Shown piece after piece: positions 1 to 11,503 of a stretch of DNA of 64,000 nt. A model generated the notes under the pieces. It saw nothing but the letters and a program-made list of their open reading frames with translations, was not told where the DNA came from and ran no database searches. The stretch covers positions 40,905,690 through 40,969,689 of the forward strand of contig CM034531.1 of the NCBI GenBank assembly GCA_020002185.1, given 5' to 3'. Source of the stretch: Paraescarpia echinospica. Its lineage: Eukaryota; Annelida; Polychaeta; Sabellida; Siboglinidae. The position numbers were made by a program, and so were the translations under genes. How positions within the stretch are numbered: position 1 is the first letter of the stretch; each line of letters begins with the position of its first letter.

Positions 1-147
1 ATTTACCAGAAATTCTCAGTCTTTTTTAAACACTTAAAACTAGCAGTCAGTATTTCTTTGGTTTCTCTGTCTTGATGTATATTGAGCATAAGGTCTTTAT
101 GGTGATTGTGTACAAGCAGTGTCACAGACTGGTGGTGTTTGCTGCAG

Positions 148-369
148 CCAAGGTCGGTGATCCTGCCAGAGAACGGTGGTCCGTGGAAGCTGTCTGACTG
201 GGTGAAGGGGAGCAAGGCTGAACCCCGGGACCACCTCAGGCCGTCTCACTCCACAGGGCGTCTCGGCAGTGCCCCCTCCAGTATCATCAACTCTCCCGCC
301 CACAACACCACCGAGCCGTCATCTATGTCATCTCCCTCTGAACAAGGCCTCAATCTGCTTGATGTTGTC
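148..369 (+). CDS. DNM1L: DRP1 exon, variable domain (B insert)
   Basis: Seventy-four codons, phase 0 at both ends, between acceptor ttgctgcag and donor gtaagt. The text is low complexity, rich in Ser, Pro and Asn ([19 protein letters not shown]), as expected for the disordered variable domain, and ends in the conserved NLLDV just before the effector domain. The last codons and the donor are the first copy of a 46-bp tandem array. Confidence 0.88.
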
Positions 370-3300
370 GTAAGTCACAGCTCACATGTACATCAGTTGT
401 CAGATTGATGTTGTCGTAAGTCACAGCTCACATGTACATCAGTTGTCAGATTGATGTTGTCGTAAGTCACAGCTCACATGTACATCAGTTGTCAGATTGA
501 TGTTGTCGTAAGTCACAGCTCACATGTACATCAGTTGTCAGATTGATGTTGTCGTAAGTCACAGCTCACATGTACATCAGTTGTCAGATTGATGTTGTCG
601 TAAGTCACAGCTCACATGTACATCAGTTGTCAGATTGATGTTGTCGTAAGTCACAGCTCACATGTACATCAGTTGTCAGATTGATGTTGTCGTAAGTCAC
701 AGCTCACATGTACATCAGTTGTCAGATTGATGTTGTCGTAAGTCACAGCTCACATGTACATCAGTTGTCAGATTGATGTTGTCATAAGTCACAGCTCACA
801 TGTACATCAGTTGTCAGATTGATGTTATCATAAGTCACAGCTCACATGTACATCAGTTGTCAGATTGATGTATCCAGTGCGTTGTAGTTTGCCTACGTCA
901 CAATCATCATTTTGCGTGTGACCTCCATCAAGCTTTACCTTTGCCACCAATGCTGATAACGGTTATACAGTGTATATATGAATTATATAACAATCGCTGC
1001 ATGACATCTTGTAAATCAAACATTCCTGCATACGGGTATCACTTTTAAAACTTTGCCTTATGTCCTTGTTATAAAGAGACACTTTTGTGGCCAGAATTTC
1101 CATAAAATATGTGCAAGAATGCACCATATGTTCGTCCATGTTTTAATGGCTTGGCAGAGCTTTTGCTAGGCAACAGCTCACATAATGGAGACATCAGTTG
1201 TACATAGTTCGCAGCTTTATTTATTGATGATAGTTATTTAATAATACTAATATGTATATTTCCACATAGAAATATATGATGATTGCTTGAGGGAAGCTTC
1301 GAAATTATAAGCTGCTTGTCTTTTTCATGTTCTTTTGTAAAATCACTAGCTCGAAGTTACGACTAACTACCGTGGTAGTCGCATTTGCGAGTATATTACG
1401 CCTGCGACTAGATAAATTGCTTTAGTCGCAATGCGTGACTTGGAACTTTGTCCATTAATTACTGTCCTGCCAGGCAACTGACCACTTGGGACCCTTATGT
1501 TGGTACAGCCATCAGACAAATTATGAATGATGACATTTTAACCCCATTCTCTGCCCCTGCTTACCCAATACAGCAGCAAATATTGATCAATTGTAGCAAG
1601 TGACTGATGACTTTTTGCCTAAGGCTATGAGTTCATAGTCCTATGCAGGCACCCTTGTACTGTCCACCCTTGTACTGTCCACCCTTGTACTGTCCACCCT
1701 TGTACTGTCCACCCTTGTACTGACCACCCTTGTACTGACCACCCTTGTACTGACCACCCTTGTACTGTCCATCCTTGTACTGTCCACCCTTGTACTGTCC
1801 ACCCTTGTACTGTCCACCATTGTACTGTCCACCCTTGTACTGACCACCCTTGTACTGTCCACCCTTGTACTGTCCACCCTTGTACTGTCCACCATTGTAC
1901 TGTCCACCCTTGTACTGTCCACCCTTGTACTGACCACCCTTGTACTGTCCACCCTTGTACTGTCCACCCTTGTACTGTCCACCCTTGTACTGTCCACCCT
2001 TGTACAGTCCACCCTTGTACTGTCCACCCTTGTACTGTCCACCCTTGTACTGTCCACCCTTGTACAGTCCACCCTTGTACAGTCCACCCTTGTACTGTCC
2101 ACCCTTGTACTGTCCACCCTTGTACTGTCCACCCTTGTACTGTCCACCCTTGTATCACTTGGTGATTTGGGCAACCAGCAGAAAGGGGTGCACTGGTCTG
2201 GAAGGAGGTTCTGGTCTGAGAGTAAATTCCGGTTCCATTTCCCGTATTGCGCATGCGATTGTACATGTCAAAGGTTAGCGCCTACTTTCAGCCCGCAGCT
2301 GTATAGTCTGGAAGTAATTTCCGTTCTAAGGGTAAGTTCCAGTTCCGTTTTGCTTATACACTGTACATGTCAAAGGTTAGCGCCTATTTTTGGCCAGCTT
2401 AAACACGGTGTTGGCCGAAACTATGTGTGACCAAATTATATTATAGTTTACGTTAATGATACGGTTACTTTTGTAATTGTTCGTATACATATCAAACCCT
2501 CATAATTAGCATAACTTGAAATTATTTGCCAAACAAATTGTTTTATTTTTGTCATTGTCTCAGAGCATTGTGTATCTTATGACTTCGTCACACAGAGCTG
2601 CATTTTTCAGCGCTGTTTATACGCACAGCGGGTTTTGTGGTAAACACAAATGACATATATCTGTGTCAGTTTGGCATGTATGAAGCTGAAATGGTGTGTG
2701 TAATCTAGCAGTCTCATTGGGGGTGGTTCGTAGATTTATATTTAAAAAAATTTGTGGGGGTGGGGATCCTGGGAGGTAATAATTTATAAATGACACATAT
2801 CTCTGTCAATTTGGCATGTGTCACTGTAGGGGGGCAAGTAGGTCAGTGGAGTAACGGTCGCTACAGCCAGCGAAAATTATTAATTATGTAACTCAGTGCC
2901 GCGAGCGTCGAACAAGGGTCAAAGGTGATCGGTCACCTGAGGTCACGTTGCTCACTGCGATGTAACTCAGTTGCCACATACTTCTGGCACGGGGTCAAAG
3001 TTGATTGGTCAGCTGAGGTCACATTGCTCACTGCGGGTGGCATTTGATGTACTGCACTTGCGCGAGCATGCGCAATACACAAAACGGAACCAGAACTTAC
3101 TCTCAGACCGGAACCTCCTTCCAGACCAGCACAGGGGAACTGTTTTTTTTTAAGTTTAAACTGAAATAGTGTGTGCCTATGCAAAATTAAACATAATGCC
3201 TGTCAAAATATATAAGGGATAATTTTCCTTGTGTTAATACTGTATGGATATAGAAAGTCAAAATAAATGTGTACAACGTAAAAGCATTCAATCGCTTAAG

Positions 3301-6300
3301 TAATTGTTATGTTTGTAAATATAAATATCAAAAATATTATTGGGTAGCATGCATGGCTAGGTCCAATTACATAACTGTATCTGCAGTTTGTTACAAACAA
3401 ATGTTATGTATACCTGTAGTAGCAAAGATAATAATTCAGAACGCTGTACATAGTGTTGATTATTTAATATAAAATTATGTTCAATGAAATCCCATGACAT
3501 GTTTAGTTTTGCATTATAAATAGTTAACACGTGTGCCCTAAAAAAAATTAGTTTGCTCCTAAATATTTCACTTTAGGAGCAGAGCGCCCCTAGCTCAGAA
3601 TGTTAACTTCGAGCCCTGGTATGGTTCTGTTTTATTTATATATCCTTTCAGTTTATATATTTATAAAATTTGCACCTATTTAGATACATTCAAGTTGTCA
3701 AAAAAAAAATATTTTGCAATGTCAGACACCTAGGCATCCGTTTGTAACCAAACAATGGCATTCTGTTTTTTAAATATTGTTCAGAATAGACAGTTGCAAA
3801 TTATACACACAGTTGTTTTCTATGTAGCTGTTTATCAGCCACCTGGTTATGAGGGTTTGTTCTGAGAAGACTTGTTGTGTGTTTGCAGCCATCCCTGCCC
3901 TATACCAGGCGGCTGTCAGTGCGGGAACAACAGGACTGTGATGTCATTGGTGAGTCACTGTCACCTACACAGGGGGCTGTCTTGTCATCTTATGTAATCA
4001 TACATGTGAAGTTATGAATGATTCGTTTATTCAAACATTGGCAACATGATACAAGAAAAAGACAACCGTGTACACATACATAACCATATACAGGCCTGTA
4101 TATATTTAATGCAATATAATTATACTTTATCTACAAGATACCATATACACATACAAGTGTGTATACAACGTTTGAAGTGGGTAAACATGAAGTCAGTGAC
4201 TTTTATGTAAGTTTACCCCGACAATCATAAAAGTGTTAGGTTTCCATCACGTGTACTTTTTCACACACTATAATTGATACATATTGTGCACCCTCTCCAT
4301 GTAGTTATTGTGATGGACGATATACAGGTTATCATATATTAGATACCATGATTCAATATGTTAACTGTTACATTTCCACAGTGACATATTTATGAAATAG
4401 ACGTTTTAGTCCTTTGGGCCGAACGTTCAACGGACTCACTCTGCATCCGCCGTTAGCTGCCATATCTCAGAAATCATTCGTCAACTTTTTCTCTAATTTT
4501 GTATAGACTTATCTTAGGGTACTGCCACTATGCACAAGAAATCTGTAATTGATTGAATCATTTTAATGGTCCCCCCAGGGCCCCGAAACTGGTAAATTTT
4601 CACATTTTGTCTATTTTTGGGCCGAAGGTCCAACGGACTTATGCCATCACTCTGCATGCGCCATCCGCCGTTCGCCGTTAGCTGCCATATCTTGGAAACT
4701 GTTCAGTAGCTTTTTCTCTGATTTTGCATAGACATATCTTAGGGTACTGCCACTATGCACGAGAAATCTGTATTTGATTGAATCATTCTAAGGGCCCCAT
4801 AGGGCCACCACGGCCCATATTTTGCCTGTTTTTTTCTCAAAAATTCTTCAGTAACTTTTTCTCTAATTTTGGACAGACATTACACGTGGAGTGCCACACA
4901 AGAGTGCGTACACAAGACATCTGTATTTGATTGAATCATTCTAAGTGCACCTCAGGGGCCCCCAAAATACAAAATGTTTACACTATCTAGTGATTTGGTT
5001 TTGAGAAGGGCCCTTGAGACCACCCCCTAACAGTAGATTTTGTGTATTGTGCCAGAAACAGAACCTGACAGTTATACCCCTTCCCTACAACATCTGTCAC
5101 ATGCGGAGTCTGTGTCTTGCATGGATATCTATTTTTATGCAGTTGTTTTATATGGAGGTTGTCTTTTCTGTTGTGTAATTATAAGCAGGATGTTTGTTAA
5201 ATTAGTTATTTTTAGGCCACAGAAAAGTAATTCCCAGTTTCTCATCAATGCATGTATTTAAAAATAGGTGCCACATTTTATTTTCTATTATAATTATTCC
5301 TCTAAATGCAAGACGTGGTGCAATAAGTGAACAGTAAACATGTCAACATTTTACTTCCAAACTTACCTTTATGATCTGTAACAATGATTCACCAAAAAAA
5401 CATTTGATTAATAATTACCTACAGGGTTGTTTGATTTATGCCGGGCAAAAACTGTTTCTGCCCAGCAGAAACGGCAACAATAGGAAATACATGCCATTGA
5501 TAGGCAAACATGTTCTTTTTATAGAAAACGTCAGTTTCTTTCTGTGTTGTTACCAACAAGGTTGTTTGATTTAAATCTTTTGATTTAAATCATTGAATTA
5601 AATCATGATTTAAATCACTCCAAAAAATTACAAAAACATTAATTTATGATTTTTGGGCCGAAGGTCCAATGGACTTATGCCATCACTTTGCGTCCGCTGT
5701 GCGCTATTAGCTGCCATATCTCAGAAACCGTTCAGCAACTTTTTCTGTAATTTTGCAACTATCTTATTCATGCAGTTACGTGTGTCAGTACAATCCACCT
5801 GAGTCATTCACCAGGTATCGCTGTGTTTCAGTACAGTCCCTCCAAGTCATTCACCAGGTGTCGCTGTATTTCAGAGCGCCTCATCAGGTCGTACTTCCTC
5901 ATCACTCAGAAGAACATCCAGGATTCGGTGCCCAAGGCAATCATGCATTTCCTTGTGAACTATGTGAAAGACAACCTGCAGAGTGAACTAGTCAGCTGTC
6001 TCTACAAGACAGATGGCATAGACCACATGCTTGAGGAGTCGGAACACATCGCAACTCGGCGCAGGGAGGCTTCAGAAATGCTCCAGGTCAGTTGCTGCAT
6101 TGTTTGTTATCTCTAGCTTTCACGTAAACAAACAGCGTTTCAAAGTTATTGGTCAGCCATATATAAATGCATATGCTATTTATTTGATATACAAGAACAA
6201 AAACGAGGTAGACAAAAAGGTCATGCAGTATTTTGTTTTTCAACAAATTCACAATCCGGAGGATGGGCATTTTTGCTAGGTATTATAATCAGGTAAATGT

Positions 6301-6520
6301 TCAATCATCTAGCCCAAAACTTATGCATGCTTTAAAAGTGCTGGTCTTAGATGTAGGACAGTGAAATAACATTGCTAAAAAAAGATGATGTATCACATAT
6401 CTACCTTTGTTTTCTAGTTTCTGGTCGGTTTCGTGTTGTTCTAAATGTGTTTGCTGTTTGTAGGCCCTACAGAATGCAAGTCACATCATCAGCGAGATCA
6501 GGGAAACACACTTGTGGTAA
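148..6520 (+). CDS. DNM1L: Dynamin-related protein 1 (DRP1), last four coding exons
   Basis: Coding segments 148-369, 3889-3949, 5875-6086 and 6464-6520 join in frame (phases 0, 1, 0) and end in TAA. They encode the C-terminal part of the mitochondrial and peroxisomal fission GTPase: the variable (B-insert) region, then the GTPase effector domain. The joined protein reads NLLDVV, then [19 protein letters not shown], then [20 protein letters not shown], and ends SEIRETHLW, a close match to animal DRP1. GTPase and middle domains lie upstream of the window. RRLS at 3907-3918 corresponds to the PKA-regulated serine of vertebrate DRP1 (established for mammals, inferred here). All four exons have consensus splice sites. 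The intron after 369 opens with a satellite that copies the donor. Confidence 0.95.
361..868 (+). repeat. 46-bp minisatellite that contains the DRP1 5' splice site
   Basis: About 11 head-to-tail copies of a 46-bp unit. Each contains gatgttgtc|gtaagt, the last three codons of the preceding exon followed by its donor. The copies are almost identical, with a few changes (gtcataag, atcataag) at the distal end. Confidence 0.93.
870..1640. other. DRP1 intron, unique sequence
   Basis: AT-rich intronic sequence. No coding frame, terminal repeat or RNA gene could be recognised. Confidence 0.5.
1651..2154. repeat. 15-bp tandem array in DRP1 intron
   Basis: About 33 copies of a 15-bp unit (acccttgtactgtcc) with scattered single-base variants. 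Because 15 is divisible by three, open frames run through it on both strands (repeats such as CPPLY and VQGWT). These are not proteins. Confidence 0.95.
2186..3142. mobile_element. Inverted-repeat element, roughly 0.95 kb, in DRP1 intron
   Basis: About 75 bp at 2190-2265 (ggtctggaaggaggttctgg and onward) recurs in inverted orientation at 3065-3139 with about 85% identity by eye. The left arm also has a diverged direct copy at 2303-2390 sharing catgtcaaaggttagcgcct. It looks like a degenerate MITE or foldback element. The ends and target duplication were not resolved. Confidence 0.5.
3143..3888. other. DRP1 intron, unique sequence
   Basis: AT-rich sequence with no recognisable feature apart from short A and T runs. 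Confidence 0.4.
3889..3949 (+). CDS. DNM1L: DRP1 exon, start of GTPase effector domain
   Basis: Acceptor gtttgcag, donor gtgagt, exit phase 1. It encodes [20 protein letters not shown]. The R-R-x-S site lines up with mammalian RKLS (Ser637 region). Confidence 0.92.
4402..5570. repeat. Dispersed repeat family Z, in DRP1 intron
   Basis: Contains diagnostic stretches such as gggccgaaggtccaacgg, gttagctgccatatctcaga and agaaatctgtatttgattga, each present more than once here. The 5040-5570 part (ccacagaaaagtaattccc, acagggttgtttgatttatg) recurs at 55855-56080 and 57955-58240 in the TMEM243 intron. The family therefore has a long, probably untranslated consensus. No coding potential was seen in this copy. 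Confidence 0.75.
5571..5870. repeat. Short palindrome cluster, family Z fragment and duplicated acceptor
   Basis: At 5572-5620 the 10-bp palindrome gatttaaatc occurs three times with a degenerate fourth. At 5650-5760 lies another family Z fragment (gggccgaaggtccaatgg). At 5786-5870 are two tandem 43-bp copies sharing gtcattcaccaggt and ending in tttcag before the DRP1 exon. Confidence 0.7.
5875..6086 (+). CDS. DNM1L: DRP1 exon, effector domain core
   Basis: Acceptor tttcag, donor gtcagt. It encodes [19 protein letters not shown] and onward to [10 protein letters not shown], the helical effector domain. The 43 bp before the exon are duplicated in tandem, so two extra CAG acceptors lie upstream at 43-bp spacing. 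Confidence 0.95.
6464..6520 (+). CDS. DNM1L: DRP1 terminal coding exon
   Basis: Acceptor gtttgtag. Eighteen codons, [18 protein letters not shown], then TAA at 6518-6520. The ending matches the conserved C terminus of animal DRP1. Confidence 0.93.
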   Translation, partial: ALQNASHIISEIRETHLW

Positions 6521-6637
6521 TGCACTGGTGTTCACACACAATGAGCAACTACACACCTACGGGAGTACACTGGTTGACACACATACTGGGCAACTACACA
6601 CCTGCAGTAGTGCACTGGTGCTCACAAACAGTTGGTA
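6510..6637 (+). repeat. 45-bp degenerate tandem repeat starting at the DRP1 stop codon
   Basis: About 2.7 units sharing tgcactggtg, cacacac and gcaactacacacct. The first unit begins within a few bases of the TAA, so the beginning of the 3' UTR has been copied. Confidence 0.7.
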
Positions 6638-7636
6638 ACAATGCATTGCAACATAGATGAACCTCAAGATGCGACATTGTTGTTGTCATCAAGTCATGGC
6701 TGAGTGCAGATCAATCCTATGTGGCAAATATGTCATTGCTCTGAATGCTGCTATCGTTCACATCTGATGTGTGTGTCAATTCTTTGGAGTTTTGTTCAAT
6801 CACAGACACAGTGTATAAAAGTTACACAAGATGTGACGGTGACAGGCTTGCTGAAGTACCCGGTAGTTTCAGTGTGGAAACAAATACGGAAGCACAAAGT
6901 TTGGTGTATTTGTCACCACTTTGTTGTTCTGCTCCATCTATCGCCAAAGATCATGTCGAATCTGAAAGTGAAACTCCAAGCTCGTGTCAAAACAGTGCAT
7001 TTATTGTTTATAGAAGGACTTATTTGGAGAATTTGGGTCCTTGCACACATTCTTCCACGTGCAGTGTGTGGTCCAATGTATGTAACTTTGTATGTTGTAA
7101 AAATATTAGGGTTTTCTGCTATTTAGAAAGAATGCACTACACGTGGAGTTTGGCCATGACACTTTGTTTCCGGTGGTATATAGCCAACACTGTAAAAATA
7201 ATAGTTTGAAATCCAAGATGTAATTCTATTTAAGATGATTTAAGGGTATGTATAAGAGATTGAGACTGTGATAAACCCCAGATAAAAGTCCTGTGGATGT
7301 GGCAAGATTTGGGAGGTAGGGTAGTCTGTAAGTAAGCATTTGGCCGGTACAGTACATAGCCTTGCAGGAAGAAATACCTACAGAATGTTGTTGGAAGTTC
7401 CAGTTTGCTGTAAAACAAATTCAGTTATGTTCCGGTGCTATGTTTTACATAGCTCTCTAGCTAGGAATTGACAGTTGACACAATGACATGAACTTTTATC
7501 CTGTTTGTCTTTGCTAAGACAAGACTGCCAAACATGAGGTTCAATAGAAACAGTGGTAAATGTAAAATGGACGTTGGATGTTTTGTAATTTAAATTTACA
7601 CAGTACTTTTTTGTCACAGTGTATTAATAGAACAAA

Positions 7637-8098
7637 AACGTATAGGTTCTGTGGTTTACACACACTGTTACTGTTGCAAACGTATAGGTTCTGTAAGGTT
7701 TACACACACTGTTACTGTTGCAAACGTATAGGTTCTGTATGGTTTACACACACTGTTACTGTTGCAAACGTATAGGTTCTGTATGGTTTACACACACTGT
7801 TACTGTTGCAAACGTATAGGTTCTGTATGGTTTACACACACTGTTACTGTTGCAAACGTATAGGTTCTGTAAGGTTTACACACACTGTTACTGTTGCAAA
7901 CGTATAGGTTCTGTATGGTTTACACACACTGTTACTGTTGCAAACGTATAGGTTCTGTATGGTTTACACACACTGTTACTGTTGCAAACGCACTGTTACT
8001 GTTGCAAACGTATAGGTTCTGTATGGTTTACACACACTGTTACTGTTGCAAACGTATAGGTTCTGTATGGTTTACACACACTGTTACTGTTGCAAACG
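7637..8098 (+). repeat. 44-bp tandem array in DRP1 3' UTR
   Basis: About 10-11 copies of a 44-bp unit with core cgtataggttctgtatgg followed by tttacacacactgttactg. It lies downstream of the stop codon and probably inside the 3' UTR. Confidence 0.92.
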
Positions 8099-9379
8099 TT
8101 TGAATCTGGACCATCCTGGTAGTTGTGATGTATTCCAGCTTTTTATTTGGAATGGGTCCTTGTTTACCTGCATTTATTTACAGTGTTTTGATAAAACCAT
8201 TAAAAAAAATTGAAATTCACATCCCTTGATATTGTTTGGGAGTCTTACCTGCTTTAGTTTTAAACTAAGGTGTACTTAATGAAAAGTCTAATGTGATTTA
8301 GACAGCTGAGCTGGTGAAAGTGAACAAGACATAAGCCAAGTATGGGGTTGTATGCATTCTCTTACTGCTACTATTAACTACAGGTACACCTGTGTGTGTA
8401 TTTAGGCAAATACTGAAGTGTGATGACCAACTACATTGCACCTTATAGAGTGCACAGCTATATTAGGTGTGGCTCACAATGAATGCACTACCCAAAGGAA
8501 AGCTGATACACTGCATCAATAACTTAACAGTGCTTCAATTGGAGTTCCGTATATTGTGAGTCTTCTTATGTGAGCATAATACATGCTATCTGTTTGTGTC
8601 TGAGTGTGTAAATGTCGAGAAATATATTCCTTGTTCTATCAGTTATACACAGTAAGCATGGAAGTTAATTAACAAGTGGACCTTAATGATGAGGCTTATG
8701 CAAGAGTGCTAGAACCGAGAAGTTTTTTGTTTACTACAATGAATTATTAAACATTAATTGTATTTATGATTATTCAGGATCACTCTGCAGTGGTGAAAGT
8801 GATTCAGCGAACTCGATTTGTACCTTGCTAAGCTAAAACAGTGTTACATGTGAGCCTCCGCTGACTGGAGAGTACATGGCATACAAGTTTAGACGACGAT
8901 TTCTCTTTCGAACTGTTCAGACCATTAACATTTTAACTTTTCATCTGATATTTTGCATGGAAGACCATAATTCCTACATTGGGAGAATCTGACACTTTTT
9001 TCTGTGATGTATATTTTGATTGGCAGTAGTTACCTCTTACAGTGCTATTGCTTACTGCATGGAAACAGGATATTGTAGAGGTATTTCTATTTCCTTCCAT
9101 GCATTGTCCTTACACAGCCAGTTTTTTATATGTTGCTGTAAATCCCACATAAAAATGTAGCTTCCACAAATTACTGTTGGTCGTTGAAAACACTACCATG
9201 ATAGCTAATGTGTCAACATACTAGTGAATTTGAAATATTTGGTGGCATTGACACATAAATATCCAACATAGTGAAACAACCCCTTATTGGCTGTCAGTGA
9301 TAATTTGTGGACTACTTTTGTAGGTATGGATACTTGATGTAAGCGATATTAAGTTAATTTCTGTAAATGTGAAGAATGT

Positions 9380-9385
9380 AATAAA
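9380..9385 (+). terminator. Candidate DRP1 polyadenylation signal
   Basis: AATAAA followed about 20-30 nt later by a GT/T-rich stretch (gtcgtgttttttat). This would give a 2.9-kb 3' UTR. No transcript evidence is available. Confidence 0.4.
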
Positions 9386-10620
9386 ACTAACTGATTAATC
9401 CACTGTCGTGTTTTTTATACAAAAGCATGCATTAGATAGATAATTGATTAAGTTACATATATAACAATTGAACATCATACTACTGTTATGTTACAAAACA
9501 GTTCCTTGGAACAAATGTTATTGTCATTATAAGTATATAGTAAGTTGAGTAGGCAACAACTTTCACAGGTTAAGTCATTGATTATATAATTATCAATCAA
9601 TATTTTATTTCAGACTCAACATTGCTGTCCATTAACAAGTTTAGACATACAAATTAAAAACACATGAAATGTACACAAAAATAAAAGGTTTGCACTATTA
9701 AAGTTGAAACCCAAATTTAGGTGGTTACAAACTTACAATTTGTTTAACTGAAAATGCAACATATATCTGGAACTACTGTACGAAAACTATTTGTACGCAA
9801 CTATTCACTATATGCAGTCAGGTCACACAATACACTCACGTCCAGAATATTTGGGGCAGGTCAAAATTCGTGGTACTGAAATCTTGTGTTTTAATGCTCT
9901 TGGCCTATTTTGATACACTGGTCTCGCACTGATTCGCATTAAAGAATGCCGGGTCTCCTATTATTTCCCTTTGTCGCATCTGCCTATTCTGTTTGTAGAC
10001 TCAGTATTCTAATTTGGGCACGTATTGCAACGTTCTTCCTCTGTGTTGATTTCCTAGATAATTTAGACATCAACTTACTCAGTTAGCCAATATGTCACTG
10101 TCTAATAGAAATCACACTCGGAGGAAGATTCTAATTACTCAATCATCGCAGAAGACTTTCCATTGTTCTTTCAAGAACTTTCATACAGATCAATATAATC
10201 AAAAAGTTGGTTCTCCTTGGGAACCAGACATGGTGTTACATGGTTTTCGCGTGCAAGTCTCTCCCAATCGCGCACTACTCTCCTTAAATACTGGCTACTT
10301 CCCTCTCTTCCTACATAGACTGGCCATTCCCATTGGTCAGTGCATCTTCTGCATTTCTTAATATGGCGCGCTACAGTCGGGCTCGCTACCTGGCTACCTT
10401 ATCTGTTAGCTGACTCATATCCGGACTATTAAAGCAACTAGGCTATGCTTGTCCAGCTATCTTTGGAGATTACCTGAGCTAAACCTAGGCTAGGGGAACT
10501 TCCTGTATCTCAAATCTAATTATACGACACCAAGCTACTAGGCGAAAGCAGTTGTAAAATATACTTATTAAGCATAACTTCTTATATAATAATTAATATA
10601 TTTCATGGATAAATAATTAC
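9386..10620. other. Intergenic spacer
   Basis: Between the likely DRP1 poly(A) site and the next repeat. An 89-codon open frame at 10092-10361 has no recognisable similarity and no splice context. Confidence 0.4.
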
Positions 10621-10623
10621 TAC

Positions 10624-10858
10624 CCAGCGGGCAAACTGACGTTGTAACGACGTTGTTTCGACGTCAGGCACCGACGTCGAAACAACGTCGAAAACACATT
10701 GGATTTGAAAGTTGTATCGATACCCGACGTTGTTCCGACGTCGGGTGACGACGTCGGATGATGACGTTGTTACGACGTTGGGTGACGACGTTGTTCCGAC
10801 GTCCGGTACCGACGTCGAAACAACGTCGATACCCGACGTCGGAGCAACGTCGTCACCC
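10624..10858. repeat. GACGTC/AACGTC-rich element with CCCAGCGGGCA end
   Basis: Starts tacccagcgggca and continues with dense variants of gacgttg, gacgtcg and aacgtcg on both strands. The same motif vocabulary fills 17740-18905 and 20630-21150, where the arrays end in the inverse complement gtgcccgctgggt. This suggests one family with short inverted ends and a GACGTC-rich interior. Confidence 0.7.
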
Positions 10859-11312
10859 GTAGTTTTTGCCATGTTTCAAACTAGTATGCATAATTGGGCT
10901 CACTGTGGAGCTTACGATGAACATGCAGATCCTAAGCTGAAGGGGTGACACCACACCTAAAAAGTTAATAACAAATACTGTATTCACCATATTCTGACAG
11001 CTTTCTGTATTAGCTGTCAATAAATGTCACAAACTATATAAACTAATTTGTGGAATATCTTGGGAGTATTGTAATTTGTTTGAATTTATAACGGTATAAT
11101 TGTGAAAGAAATATACTTTCAAATGTGTTAAGGTTTAGTGATGAAAAAATACCCATAACTTTTCTTTCAGTGTTATAATGTCTTGGATAAGCTATAATTC
11201 AGACCAAAAACAATTCCATTAATTGCGCAAGAAAATAAAATAATACTATGACAGCGTATCTATACAATTAAATATAAAGATATTCATTATGTCGTGGTAC
11301 AAATCACATCAT

Positions 11313-11318
11313 TTTATT
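11313..11318 (-). terminator. Candidate polyadenylation signal of the unidentified gene
   Basis: AATAAA on the minus strand, about 75 nt after the TAG. Confidence 0.4.
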
Positions 11319-11391
11319 TCGTACAAATAAAACAATTATTAAAATTAAATTAAAATCAAAACATTACCAATTACACAAGCTGGAATTCTAT

Positions 11392-11503
11392 CTAGTTGTG
11401 AGCCTTCCGTCCACCACCTCCAGCCCGGTCTGGTGTATATTTAAGGCATGCAGAGACGGCTGCAGTGACCTCTGTCTCCGTTCCGACCTGGTTCTTCAGG
11501 ACA
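11392..11503 (-). CDS. Terminal exon of unidentified gene
   Basis: Thirty-seven codons plus TAG. Frame continuity with the preceding exon requires the acceptor gcagcgag| rather than the CAG four bases upstream. The other frames hit stops within the exon. Confidence 0.65.

Noticed and set aside
361..868. Possible CRISPR array
   Set aside because: Directly abutting identical units without unique spacers, in a clearly eukaryotic intron.
1625..2278. Open frames of 213, 177 and 112 codons with WTVQG, STRVD or CPPLY repeats
   Set aside because: Translation of the 15-bp intronic satellite in three registers; no start context or flanking exon.
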